Below, piece after piece: positions 46,432 through 58,700 of a DNA stretch of 64,000 nt. The position numbers were made by a program, and so were the translations under genes. The DNA is from Cryptomeria japonica. Its lineage: Eukaryota; Streptophyta; Pinopsida; Cupressales; Cupressaceae. The notes below the pieces were generated by a model, which searched no databases, was not told the origin of the DNA, and saw only the letters and a list, made by a program, of their open reading frames with translations. Where the stretch lies: NCBI RefSeq assembly GCF_030272615.1, contig NC_081412.1, forward strand, positions 697,372,156 to 697,436,155, in the 5' to 3' direction. Each line of letters starts with the position of its first letter. The stretch's first letter is position 1.

Positions 46432-47547
46432 ATGGATTCCGGTTTTCAGAGATAACTCATTGTGAAACTTGAGGATCTTGATGCAACTAGAAATGAGATT
46501 TGTAACTTGAAGAAAATCCTGAATGTTGCTGATTATTTCATGCATGACTTGAATGATCAAGAAAACACTTCAAAAGACAAGAGGAAATTATTGATGGATA
46601 AGCTGAAGGAGAAAGAAGATCAGATCATGGAATACCAGGGTAAAGCTAATGAAGTTAACAAGCTTGAGAGAGAGAATGTTGCCTTGAAGAATGAGATGCA
46701 ATCCATTGGGATGAGGTTGACTAAAGAGATTGAGGACCTGAAGAAGAATGAAGAGAATCTAGCACAATCATTGAAGGAAAGAGAAGATGAATGCTTCAAG
46801 CTTACCTTTGAGAATGATCAATTGAATCTTGAATTAACATAGTCTAGAAATAATGGTCAAGAACTTGAAAGACATATTGGTACCTTGAGGGATGAACTTG
46901 CTACTTCTAAAAAATACAAAGGCAAATTCAAATATAGCTCAACAAGGCTTGATTAGATGTTGAAGATTCAGAGACATGGAAAGGACACGCGGGGACTTGG
47001 ATTTGAGAAAGTTGAATCCTCCAGATCTGAACAAGGCAATGCAAAACCCAATCAAAAGAAGAGCAAGAATCCTCCAATAAGACAACCTAATGCTCATAAA
47101 TTCAATGGTAGTTGTTTTACTTGCAATAAATTTGGTCATATGGGAAGTCAATGCAGAAGTAGGATGAATAATGGAATGAACAACATGAATAATTTTCCTA
47201 CCTTTACCAATCAATGTTTCATATGCAATAATTTTGGACACAAGTCAAATATGTGTAGAGAAGTAATGAATAACTTCTAGAATAAGAGGTGCTATGCTTG
47301 TGGGATGTTTGGACATATCTCTAACTAGTGGAGGAATAGATCAAATCAGATGGACTTCAAACCTATGTAGAATAATGTTGTTTGTCGTTCATGTAACAAA
47401 ACCGATCACATTGCAAAGTACTGCAGAAGAAGGATCAGTGCTCTACAAGACAAGAACAAATCATATGAGAAGGGAAAAGCGAAGGTAGAAGAGATCAGAG
47501 ACAAACATGAGAATATGTGGGTTAAAAAAGATGAATTTAAAGAATAA
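46432..47547 (+). pseudogene. Element G gag: coiled coil plus four zinc knuckles
   Basis: ATG 46432 lies 68 nt past the LTR. One frame runs to the TAA at 47545-47547, interrupted by stops near 46453, 46840, 46954, 47278 and 47326. Residues ~10-170 form a heptad-rich charged region ('LKEKEDQIMEYQGK', 'EIEDLKKNEENLAQSL'). Then come CFTCNKFGHMGSQC, CFICNNFGHKSNMC, CYACGMFGHISN (last Cys lost next to a stop) and CRSCNKTDHIAKYC. It has the same architecture as element C gag, including the spaced knuckle array. The role is expected to be RNA packaging and particle assembly. Almost all damage is premature stops, not frameshifts. Confidence 0.83.
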
Positions 47548-47997
47548 AATGGGTCTACACCCGAATCCGGTGCAGGATCTTCATCCATTAACTAGGGCTT
47601 TATGCCTTAGGGGGAGCTTTATCCAGATTCTTAGAACCCTATCTTTGGTGGTCTGTAATCAGTTCTAGAAGGTTGCAGAAGGATTAAATCATATGTGCAG
47701 ATATTATCCAGAAGTTTCAGAGAGGATTTGATGCTCTTGTATGCGACCCTATGAAATTCATGGTAACCGGTGCAACATTTATTAAAGTGGAAAATTATGT
47801 TTTCGAAGGATAAAAGTGCATTTCGAAGCTTCATTTGTCACAATGCAATCAAATGAATAGAGAAGAGAAGCAAAGCAAAGTGATTTGGCGATTTCAATAG
47901 TTATTTCAATGATCCTAAAGAAAATTTCAGTGCCCGGTTGTGAATCAAGGTATTTATCTATTCAGGTTTTCCGTTTTTGCAAACCCTAGTATTCGAA

Positions 47998-50352
47998 ATG
48001 GCTTCAACTTTTGGTATTGCTACCCAATTGATCATGGAGATTAAGGACAAGGCCAGACCTATATTCAAGAATCACCCTTTCAAGTCAGTTGAGGATGATC
48101 CAAAAGTTGCATTTTCATCAATGCCCTACGACGTGCTTCATAATGAAGATATTAGGGCTTACATACACTATGATCTCGAGGATCTTGGTAATGCAGATAT
48201 GTTGGACCTATACAACAAACACTTGGCGGACGATTGGGAAATATCAAACCTGAGTACAAGGTTCTTTAGGACAAGGGTTTCTTGCAATTCATTCATTTTT
48301 CATTGTTTGACGAAGTAGAGTGGATCTGGTACATTCTTAGCTGAGTTCATGATGAGTTAATATGGCTTGATAGGCCACACAAGATCACCAAAAAAGCAAT
48401 TCGAGTTGTGACGAGCCTAGCTAAAACTGGTGAGGTGCCTAGTTTGAGGAAAGTGTCGAATGACACGGTGATAGAAATCATTGGCTCCAAATTTCACAAT
48501 AGATTGATGACCATAAATGACATTCTAGAGAATGATATGAAATTTGCATCGATGGTGGTTGGTTACAAGGTTTACTAGTCAAGCAGGTAAAATATTGTCT
48601 CTGGTACCACCATTTACTCTGCATATAGAATGTTGAAAGAAGAAAAAAGGTATTACCTATGCACAACCCTCCTGAATGAGTTATTGAGAAATTTGAAGAA
48701 GATTAAGCAAGATAAGAAGCACACTTTCAAATATGGGACACTTCTTATTTGCTTGGATTTATACTTCTTGAATGAAATACCCGGTGTGAAAGGAAAGGTC
48801 CAATGGGCCTATGATAGATCAGTGGCCATGTAGATCAAAGAGGGATTATAGGGAGTTGGAGATGCAACAATGAGGATATCTTCTCTCTAGGGATACTTCA
48901 AATCTTTCCAAGTAGCAATGAAAAGCAGAGAGAGAATCCCTAAGGAAATAGTTTAAAAGTATGAGCAAACCATATGCTTCATGGTCGACAAAGATCAATG
49001 TCTGATGGAACCTGTGGAGCCTAGAATAGTGTGGATCATGCACATGGGGTATGAAGTTGACTCTGTTACTCTTAAGGCATATGCTCAACACCTTCTGAGT
49101 CAACTGGTGGATCCCAAGGAAGGTAGATTTGGTACATTCAAGGAGAAGGATCTTAGTTTACACATGCAGTTCACTACACCTTCCTGAGAAAGGAAGGTTA
49201 CAAAGATGGTTGGGGAGGTGGTAGTTTAGATGGGTTTCACCTGGGAGGAGGTGAAGAAAGAAAGAGAAAGACATGTGCAGAAAGAGGCCAAAGAGGAAAC
49301 TAGGAAACCTAAGGTTGATCTAGATCCCTCTAAGGTCAAACCTAAGGAGACCAAGTTTTCTCCTCCTCTAGTGGCACAATCTGCAGTACCTAGCCCATCT
49401 GGGAAAGGTGTCTTGAAGCAAAAGGAGAAGCCCAAAAGGACTTATGTTGCACTATCACTGGTGGCTTTTGAAACAAAGTTTGAGGAGGAAGCAGGAAAAG
49501 CGAAGAAGAAAGGAGAATTTGTCAGAGTGGTGAGGAAGCCGCAATTTAGTGGATCCCAATAGAGAAAGAAGGCAAAATCAGATCAAGTTCCTACTAGGAG
49601 GCCTATGAGAAAGAAAAGTCAAAAATCAACCTGAGAAAGGTAAATCTGCATTCGTTCCCTCATTGACAACAAAATAGTTAATTGGTAAAATAATTGTGGA
49701 TGGAAATTTGAAGAATCTTAGAGTCTGTTATGAGAAATTAAGTGAAGTTGATTAGAGAAAAGTTGAAGAAGTTGTTGTATTATACATGCACAATTTTAGC
49801 AAGACATTAATTGAGCTGGAGAAGAGAATTCCAAAGGACTTGTACAACCTTATTGATGCAAGGAGAATGACATCAAGTAAAACATACAAAGAGTTGAAGG
49901 AGAGAGAGCTAATAAATGTTTCCACCTGTATTACTCATGATGAAGCCAAGAGGCTAATTCAGGAGGCAAATAAGAAATAATATAGAAGCAAGAACAGGGT
50001 TAAAAAATTAATGATTGGAAAGGTAGAGGAGGTGAGGAAAGAGACAAAGTATATATGGAGAAAAATCATTCAAAATGATCCCCTGTACAAATATGCATTT
50101 AAGTCCTCTCAACCAAAAGAAGAGCAAGGTGTTTCCGATGGTCAAAAGGATGAAACTCGGATTGAGGGACATCCGGAAGATCGGGGTAACACAACACTTG
50201 ATGCTGAGACATGTGATATTCTTCTAGTGGTGGATAGCTCTGCAACCCTTGAGATTCAATAGGTTGATATTGCACCAAGTGGCAACACCGGTGCAAAAGA
50301 TAAAGGGGATGGAGAAGAGAAGAATGATGTTGGGAGTACAAAGGCTAAGTAG
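47998..50352 (+). pseudogene. Element G ORF2, homologue of element C ORF2
   Basis: ATG 47998 (MASTFGIAT…) follows a 450-nt spacer from gag. Parallel segments to element C are 'NEDIRAYIHYDLEDLG', 'MLDLYNKHL', 'VHDELIWLDRPHKITKKAI' (48338), 'LLNELLRNLKKIKQDKKHTF' (48672), 'YGTLLICLDLYFLNEIPGV', 'ICFMVDKDQCLMEPVEPR' (48968), 'MGYEVDSVTLKAY' and 'GRFGTFKEKDL'. A Lys/Pro-rich basic linker (49240-49560) and a region with 'THDEAKRLIQEANKK' (49942) match element F. Frame changes occur near 48310 and between 49562 and 49786, with many stops. The C-terminal coiled coil seen in F is missing or truncated. Function unknown; conservation across three elements shows it was a real protein. Confidence 0.75.
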
Positions 50353-50424
50353 GGATAACTATAAGAAACCATGCCCCGGGCAACTGTGTAAAATCCAGAT
50401 GAATCGGACATTATTTTTGGGGGC

Positions 50425-50443
50425 GGGGGGGGGGGGGGGGGGG
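50425..50443 (+). repeat. Homopolymer G run
   Basis: Nineteen consecutive G after 'tttttgggggc'. It marks the end of recognisable element G sequence. It may be a real microsatellite, a recombination scar or an assembly artefact. Confidence 0.6.
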
Positions 50444-51431
50444 AATTTTCATAATTGATGGGGAATTTTTTTTTTAAATAGGAAAAAAAATTATTTCATA
50501 TTGGTGATTTTTTTCTAGGGTACGAAAATTCCATAAATTTATGGCGCATAAAACATTGTTCTATGGGAAAAATATTTATTGTGGGAGGCAAATATTTTTT
50601 GTTAAAAGGAACAAATATATAATTGTATGAGCGAAAATTTTTACTCTGAAGGAAAAATTATTTAAATGTATTGGTGATTTTTATCCACCGCTTGAAAATT
50701 ATTGAATTTGTTTTGGCGAATATTTTGTTATTTATGGAAAATATATAATTTATTGGTGATTTCATGAATTCATTACCATTAATAGACAAGGCACATCACA
50801 TCAAATCAGTACATCACATCACATAAATTCATAATACATTGAGTCCGGACTCTGCATGATGTATTAATAACTGCAGCCTCTTTGACACATGAAGGGTGAC
50901 ACATACCTAAAATCTATCAAGGATTTTAAACCGTTCAATGATCGCAGATCAATGGATGAAGTTTTATTTCAGCCCAATTTTCTGAAGAGAACATAGCTCA
51001 CCAGAAAGTGCCCATAATGGAATTGGATTTAATAGAAACATATCAAATGTCATGAATCACGATCGATAATTTCGTTCATTTAATAAATATCTTTTTAGTA
51101 ATTGCAATCCACTCCATCTCCACGACTTCCAATGTGATACTTGCCAACTTGGTACTGGTTTATAGTTGTTTCCATTTTCACACAATAGTGCATTTATGGG
51201 AAAGATTTGCAAAGATAAGAAAAATTTTAAAAATTTTAAAGCAATTAGTACGGTTAAAGAAGTAATTATTACAATCAAGAGCTTCAACTATTTATATATG
51301 ATCTCTACTTCTTTCATCTTCAATTAGCCTTTGCCATTTGGTAGATAAATTGTCAGAGCTGTATTCGAATTCGTCCTCTGGTTTAGGTTTATAGGCTCAG
51401 GTTGTTTAATTTGTTAATCTGCTTTCTCAAG
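50444..51431. other. AT-rich gap without a gene
   Basis: 50444-50765 has the words 'attggtgattt' (near 50503, 50669, 50752) and 'gaaaatt' repeated irregularly, a decayed repeat. A 12-bp perfect palindrome GAGTCCGGACTC lies at 50841-50852, just after 'acatcacatca' microrepeats. Nothing else recognised. Confidence 0.5.
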
Positions 51432-51959
51432 ATGGACACGCCCATCCACTTGAGAAGCACTTATGCAAAGGACTAGAGGGCCTTTCTAGGCTCCGTTAGA
51501 GACCCAACCCTCCAATCAGTCTGCAAGGAGGTTGGGTCATTCACCAATGAGGCTTTGTGGATGGTGTTGGGCAGAGAGTTTCTACGAAACGAAAATAGGT
51601 ACCGTGTTAACACGAACATTACATCCCGTTTCTTAGCGTCTCTTCTGGACCTCAGAGGAGACAAGGTAGATATTCTAATGCTATTGAGGAAGGTTTTTAA
51701 GGAAGACTTCCTTGGAGATGACATTACTATTGTCATCCTTGCAGAAGTAGGGGTGGGGATCCCTTGGGCGAGTGAATTATCCAAGCTTCTCCTCCCTGAC
51801 CAAATAGTGCCAGTGGCTAGGCAACCGTTTCTCCTGAACTTGAATGCGGAGCAGTTGATGCATCACAGGAAATGGGTACGGATTGGCAGGGAATTCCTTC
51901 GGAAATGGTTGCTCCTAGATGACTTTCCAAACTACAATTGGCTTGAAGCATTCTCTTAG
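51432..51959 (+). pseudogene. Unrecognised ORF of about 175 codons
   Basis: From ATG 51432 (MDTPIHLRS…) one frame runs to TAG 51957, broken only by TAG at 51474. If the true start were ATG 51555 it would be intact at 134 codons. It is Leu/Arg/Asp-rich with 'RFLASLLDLRGDKVDIL', 'MLLRKVFKEDFLGDD' and a Trp-rich end ('KWVRIGREFLRKW'), and looks mostly helical. The repeated 'REFLR' (two occurrences) is notable. A TATA-like 'tatttatatatg' lies at 51289. I do not recognise the family. A gag N-terminus or a captured gene fragment are both possible. Confidence 0.4.
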
Positions 51960-52726
51960 CTTATGTTGTCTAAAGAATTCTACATGGAAGGAGGGCTGGA
52001 TTCTTAGTGCAAAGTTGTAAACCATCCACTGCCTGTGCCCTAGCCCTGCCCCCCTGGGCCCCTAGTAGTTTTTTTTTCCTATGTCCTCGAAACCTAACAG
52101 GCTCAATGGCTCACTTAGTTTGGATTTAAAGTTTTTGAGGGTCTCAGACTTGAGACAAAAAAATTGTAAATTTCCAAAGCATAAATATTAATGATAATTT
52201 TTCAAATTCTAGTTTGTTTCAGTTTGCCTCTTACAGTCTTATGGATATAAAAATGCTTTCTATAATTCTATTTCATTTTTATTAATTAATTTCTTTCAAA
52301 TTCTTTTTGTATATGAGATACGTTATTTCAATTATTTGTTAAACAATGGAAATAAATTTAATACTATGATCTTTTTTATGTAATGCTATAAAAAAAAAAT
52401 TAGTTCGTTCCATTAATTATTAATTATAATTTTATAAATATATAGTCATTCAAAATACAAAATTTCAAAAGTTTCAAGATACAAAAGTTTATAGGTAAAG
52501 GTTTTTTCATTCTATTAATTCAAAAGTTTCAAGATAGAAAATTTGCAGTCATTCATGCATAAATGCAGACAGATAGAAAACCATACTACCCACAGCTTAT
52601 AGCAAGTAGACAAAAAAACTAGTTCATTGTTGGATATCCATAACAAATGTTCTAGCAGTAATAAATCATTTGGAAGCAAATTAAAAAACACTGGCCGATT
52701 CAATAGGCCGCTCACTCACTATCCCC
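51960..52726. other. AT-rich gap with a short duplication
   Basis: No gene. 'caaaagtttcaagata' occurs twice (near 52467 and 52521). Otherwise it is low-complexity A/T sequence. Confidence 0.5.
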
Positions 52727-53440
52727 CTAGGTCGCCTCCTCCCAGTCCCTTCCCTCCTCGGAGGTTGATGTTTTCCCTTTTGTCGCTTCAGCTTTCATTT
52801 TTGGAATGCAGTTTAGGCACCCGAAGTTAGGGTCACCCTCCAAGCTTGCTAGTAGCTGTATGGCCCTTCCTTCTTTAGCCCTATCTCTCAATTCTCTACC
52901 AACCTCCATCCTTGCCACCACATGCAAAGCCTTCAGGACTTCATCCACCCTGGTTAATTTCACAAAGAGTTTCATCGCTTCCTACCCCACTCAGGCACGT
53001 TCACGGCACTAGTATTTGATTTCATCCTCTGGGACATGAATAAATGGAAGCAACTCCTCCTGGTCATCCCCTTCCTTAATTTGAATGCCAACTCTTGACA
53101 CCACCCACTCCAAGATTGAATCCAGGTTAATCAAAAAATCCCCATCAATCAATTTGACCAATGTGAGTTTTACCTTTTCCACCTCCAATTCAAATTCACA
53201 GGCCCACACCAGAATCAGAGAGTAAACATCCATGTTAGTTCGATATCGGTGACTGATATGTGCCACCTCCTCCGCAAGCATCAGTTGAGTTGCCACGCAC
53301 AACTTCTCCTCCTTAAACCTGAATAGTCCTTGCATTCGTTTATCAGATACTTTGCCCAAAAAGGGAACCAACTTCTTGTTTGTTCGCAATGTGAAATTGG
53401 CCTCCATGGTCACTTGCAATTTCAAAATCACTTCATGCAA
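52727..53440 (-). pseudogene. Unrecognised decayed ORF of about 238 codons, minus strand
   Basis: One frame from ATG 53440 to 52727, with three stops close together (53009, 52994, 52985). The N-terminal part is alpha-helical and charged ('KLCVATQLMLAEEVAHIS', 'YSLILVWACEFELEVEKV', 'LINLDSILEWVV'), then an acidic end ('EGDDQEELLPFIHVPEDE'). After the stops comes 'RVDEVLKALHVVARMEVGREL' and a basic tail with Thr/Ser/Glu. It converges on the plus-strand ORF at 51432. I do not recognise the protein. A fragment of a retroelement gag or of a host gene is possible; the compact stop cluster could also be an unspliced intron remnant. Confidence 0.4.
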
Positions 53441-54021
53441 AAAATGTCTTACAGAAGCTACAAACTACAGATTTGTTCAGCCTCAAAGAAAAAACTAGCG
53501 CACAGATCAAAAGGTAATAAATTTTGCCTCCATCTTATAGGCCGGGTAATGAATGTGTATGATAAGGCATTAATTCCATGAGATCAAGAAAAAGATTTCC
53601 TGTCATCCTCCCCTTCCTCCATTCGTGTGACCTGCTGTAGACAACTCCTTCTGCAACAATTAATCACCACCTTGGCATTTGTACTTTCCAAATTTGTTTG
53701 CCTTAAAAGGTTGAGGACTGCACATTTTTTAAAATTAATACACTAAATTTATGTTGAACTTTTATATATATTTTTAAACTATTAATTAAAATTATATATC
53801 ATAAACATATTTTGAATGTTTTCTTTTTTATATTAAACTTTTACCTTTCAAATTGTATATCAAAATTTATATTTTTCTTTAGTTATTTATTTTATTCTAG
53901 AAACTAAGTTTCATGTTTTATACTATTTTTGAATTTCAATTTTTTACAAATAATATTAACATTATATTTAATAGTTATCTCAAACTATTGCACATCTTTA
54001 AAATTTAAATGTCTCTTATTA
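53441..54021. other. AT-rich gap
   Basis: No long frame or repeat recognised. From 53730 it becomes extremely A/T rich before the tandem array. Confidence 0.5.
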
Positions 54022-55215
54022 TGGGACCGACGACATCTGACAACACTCAAGTTCTCAACAGTTATCATCGTCCGTTGGATGAGAAAAGATCAATAGCTTA
54101 GGGTGGATTTCGGCCCAAATGTGAGCAGTGAACACATTGGTGAGAACTTCGCCCTAAATTGAACATTTTAAATTTAATTAAATATAATTAAGTCTATAGT
54201 CTATAGACTATAAACCGCTTTTTCGGGCGGAAGTTTAAAATGATTAAATAGACTTAAAAAAAAACCCGAAAAGTGAGTCGTGACACGAGTATGGTGACAT
54301 GCCAGAAAAATGGCAAAAGTCGTGGGACTGACTACATCTGTAAACAGGTACCATCGTCTATTGGATGAACAAAGATCAATGACTTAGGGTGGATTTCGGC
54401 CCGAATGTGGAAAGTGAACACATTGGTGAGAACTTTGTCTGTAATTGAACATTTTAAATTTAATTAAATATAATTAAGTCTATAGTCTATAGACTATAAA
54501 TCTCTTTTTCAAGCGGAAGTTTAAAATGATTAAATAGACTTTAAAAAGAGACCCGAAAAGTGACACGAGTATGGTGACGTGCCAGAAAAATGGCAGAAGG
54601 CATGGGACCCACTATATCTGTAAATAGGTACCATCATCTGTTGGATGAACAAAGATCAACAACTTAGGGTGGATTTCGGCCCGAATTTGGAAAGTGAACA
54701 TATTGGTGACAACTTCGCCTGGAATTGAACATTTTAAATTTAATTAAATATAATTAAGTCTATAAAGCTCTTTTTCGGGAAGAAGTTTAAAATGATTAAA
54801 CAGAATTAGAAAATAGACCCGAAAAGTGACACGAGTATGGTGACGTGCTCGAAAACTGGCAGAAGTCATGGGACCCATGACAACTAACAACAGGTACCAT
54901 CATCCGTTGGATGAGGAAAGATCAACAACTAAGGGTGGATTTCGGCCCAAATGTGGGAAGTGAACACATTTGTGAGAACTTCGCCCGGAATTGAAACATT
55001 TAAAATTTAATTAAATATAAATAACTATATAAAGCTCTTTTTCGGGCGGAAGTTTAAAATTATTAAACAGACTTAAAAAATAGACTCGTAAAGTCACAAC
55101 AGGTACCCTGGTCCCTCGTCCATTGGATGAGAAAAGATCAATGACTTAGGGTGGATTTCGGCCTGAATGTGGGAAGTGAACTCATTTGTGAGAACTTCAC
55201 CTAAAATTGAACGTA
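54022..55215. repeat. Tandem array, period shrinking from about 300 to 230 bp
   Basis: Units begin near 54022, 54323, 54603, 54869 and 55096. Each has 'gttggatgag/aacaaagatcaa', 'tagggtggatttcggcc', 'gtgaacacattggtgagaac', 'ttaaatttaattaaatataa', 'ttttcgggcggaagtttaaa' and (not the last) 'acacgagtatggtgac'. The first two also contain the self-complementary 'ctatagtctatagactata'. Later units lose this block, which explains the shorter period. No coding frame. This is a small satellite-like array or an LTR-internal repeat. Confidence 0.88.
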
Positions 55216-55223
55216 GTATATTT

Positions 55224-55418
55224 AATATCCTCAGAATTTATACTGAAGTAGTGAATATTTTGTCCTTCGACATCGAATAGTTATTAATAATAATTAATAA
55301 AATTACAACATGATTCTTAATGTCCTCGGAATTTATACTGAAGTAATGAATGTTTTGTCCTTTGGCATCGAATAGTTATTAATAGTAATTAATAAAATTA
55401 CAACATGATTCTAGATAT
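55224..55418. repeat. Two-copy 95-bp tandem repeat
   Basis: 'cctc(a/g)gaatttatactgaag' starts at 55229 and again at 55324, followed in both by 'catcgaatagttattaata' and 'aaaattacaacatgattct'. Confidence 0.85.
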
Positions 55419-55723
55419 TTTGCCCTTTAGGTATTACTTTTCTACTTTTCAAAGTTTTCAAAATAAGAGACTCGTAAATCATAATCGTATTTCATTTCAT
55501 GGACAAACCTGTAAATTGAGGGAGATTCAGAAACAACTACTAGATTGAGGAATGCAAGTTGCAACAGAGACTGTCTGCCCCAATCTAGTGAAATAGAAAT
55601 TTCGGGTAAAATATAGAACACCTACATCCCGCCTTTTTAGCTTTTGGTAATCTCGTGGTCCAATTTGAGGGTTAGCATTTTCAGGTTTTTATCTAGCATT
55701 ATTTTGAATTATTAACAATAATA

Positions 55724-58700
55724 GTGATGGGGAAAATGGGAAGCAGTAGTTCAACAAGAAGCCAAGTGAAAAACAAAATGTACCTAACGGAACTAGTAAA
55801 AACACCAGGTTTCACTGATGAATACCATGATATTTATAACCCTTCTATCCATGGTGAAAAGAATATCATAAATATTAGATATGCATTGTCTAGTAAGGCG
55901 GCAGATCCATGTAGGGCAAAATTTATTGTTTTCAACCCAATGTTACAACAAAGAACATATAAAATCACATCGTGGGATGTTGGATTGGGAAGCATGGTGT
56001 TACCTGAAGTATTCCCTTGCCCTGATTTTGTCATGGTCTGCGCCGAAAATTATGATGAAGATAAAAAATCAATTGTCAATAAAAATACAAAAGAAGAAAT
56101 TCTATCCATAAACGAGGAAGAATTTGCTCTTTTTTTGAACCTAGGATTTGAAGCCCAAAACTCAAATGTCCAAATTGACCTTGAAAAGCTAATAGGGAAT
56201 TATGAGAGTCTCGATCCAAGTCGCAGAGATTCATTTATCAAAGGTCTAATAAAGAGTGGTACTGGTATTGTGCTGGATCAAAATCATAAGCCTCCTTATG
56301 ATTCTAAGATTTTTGTTTCATGGGTTGGGGATACTATTTCCTTGATGTCGTTTTGCCTGGGATTGGAAAATGATAGGGAAGTGGGTGCAAGCCTTCTTGA
56401 AATGATTAATAATATCCATTGTGTAGGTCAGCCAGTAAGATATAATTTTATTGGGCACATTGTAAAATCCATGCAAAAACAATTACTAATGATAAAAAAA
56501 GGTTCCTGTAAGACATTGAGGTTCTCATCCTACTTGTGCTATCTCCTTCTATCCAAGTATCATGCAATATTTGAGACCAACAAGCTTCAAATTGTGAGCT
56601 ATAAGATTGATGAGAAGACTGGGAAGAGAACAAAGTGTCCAATATATGATTGGACACCAAAGATAAGGATGCATGATAACAGAAAGAACTACAACCATTT
56701 TGTAGACTTCTTTTTGGCACCAATGTATAATGAAATTACAAGCACTCCAATGCCTATGTTGTCTGTGTCTTGTAGAGATTGCATTCAACTCGAAAGTCAA
56801 ATAGAATTGGCTGACTGATTCTTCATGGAAGAATAAACTATGTTAAGGTTTTACGGATTGACAGTAAAACCATACAAACTTTCAATACATGTGACAGAGA
56901 GGGTATTTACATTAAAGTATGTATGGCAATTGGAGAGCACAGATAGGCACTTCCATGGTCAGAAAAAGAAGAGCATATTTTCTTCCTTTCCTTTCTCATG
57001 TGGAGGGTTTACATTTGAGAGAAAAGCATTCAATATGGCACATGATTTTTTGACAGTTTTTAACTTTGGTGATAAGGGTCTCTGGCAGTATGATCCAATC
57101 AGTGTAGTTCAGGCAAGGCTTAAGAAAAATGGGAACTCTTCAGCATTATATCAACATGAAAGTAAACCATTGCTAGAAAAGCTTAGAAACATGGACTCTT
57201 GAGATGAGGTTAAAAAAAGGATGGAGAAAATTGCAACTGACAATAACATTTCAATAGAAGAAATTTCATCACAAATGATGGCCTTTCACACATAGAGGAC
57301 AGCAGAGGGGGGCCAGGGCATCCAAAATAGGAGGTCCTACAATTTATACCTAAAATATGCTAATCCATCTAAGAAAACTATTCCCGAATCAATTATGCAT
57401 GAATGTAAAGAGAATTATTGGACCCAAACCAAAATAAATGATTTTTGAACTATGAGGAGGAATCTCGGTGAACCAAAGACAAGTGCAGAATTTGAGACCA
57501 TCAAAGAGGATGGAGGGTTTAGAAAATTGTGGAATATGGAGCATCCCACAACATCAGATGACAGGAGTGAAGATGATGATCAGTATGAGGTTGAGCCCAC
57601 TCAAACAACTACTATAGTCCCTAAAATATTAGGTGCAGTCCATGAGGCAATGAAAGACAAATATAGAAAAGGGGCAAGCATTGTGGAAAAAACAGGTTTT
57701 GAAGGTGGTGGTCTAGGTCCCAGAGGAGAGGGTATTTGGTACTCACTTCAGGTACAACTTCCATCAAGGTCAAAATCAAAAGGTCATGTTAAACCAGTCA
57801 TTGGACTTGATTCTTCATCACCGATAGGTACTACTCATTACCCTCAGGGTCCACCTACATTTGTTTCAGGTTCAAATCCACAACCACAACCACATCATGG
57901 TATTCCCATTGGTGGCGAATCAAGTGCTACTGCCACTGGTGGGGAATCTGGGGATAGTATTCCTATTAATGTTTAGTCAAGTATCATTGTGATTGGTGGG
58001 GTTGGCATGGGTACTCCTACTGATACTAGTTGTCTTGGTGTTGGACAAGGGCAACAACAAAAAATATCTTGCAAGAGGCCACTAGTGGTAGATACTCAAT
58101 CTCATACTATTGAGAATCCTATATCAAGTGCCACTGACACTACAAATGAATCATTTGCTGCTTTAGATCACACACCTCAAAAGATTATGAAAATTACACA
58201 TGAAAGTGTCAGTGGGAGTGGGACAGGATCAGGAACTGTTGCTGGTAATCCTAGTCAAGCATTAGTTAAAACCACAGGAATAAGTGGAACTGGAGCCTAT
58301 GGTATTCCTATGTCACCTTTCAAACATTCAATTACTTCAGCAAGCCCAGATTTTGAATTTTGTGATTACTATGAAAAATATGAACACACAACAAAAGCAA
58401 ATAAAGAAAAAAAGAAAGCATTTCATAGGGTTTCCCTAACTGAAGTTGTAAATGAACAACCTGCAAGGAATGGAGTATTTCCAACATATGACCCACAGAA
58501 AGATATGATGGAGTTCATGGTTGTTATGCCCCCAACCCCAGCTAAAGATAAAAATCTACCACATAGTCAGATAGATCCCTCTGAATTTCAAGTTAGCACC
58601 CTCCAAGTGGATTTTTCCAAAGTACATAAATTGGACAAAATTAGTGTGTCAAAAAGGACTAACAAAGTGGTCTACACTTCACTACTAAAGGTGGAGAGAG

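Larger units (their letters stand above)
45418..50450 (+). mobile_element. Element G: pol-less LTR element related to C, 3'-truncated
   Basis: 5' LTR, PBS, gag and ORF2 occur in the same order and spacing as in element C but on the plus strand. No protease, RT or integrase. No PPT or 3' LTR appears after ORF2: the element stops near a run of 19 G (50425-50443) and AT-rich DNA of another kind follows. The 5' flank is 'aatact'. It is more decayed than C. Confidence 0.78.
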
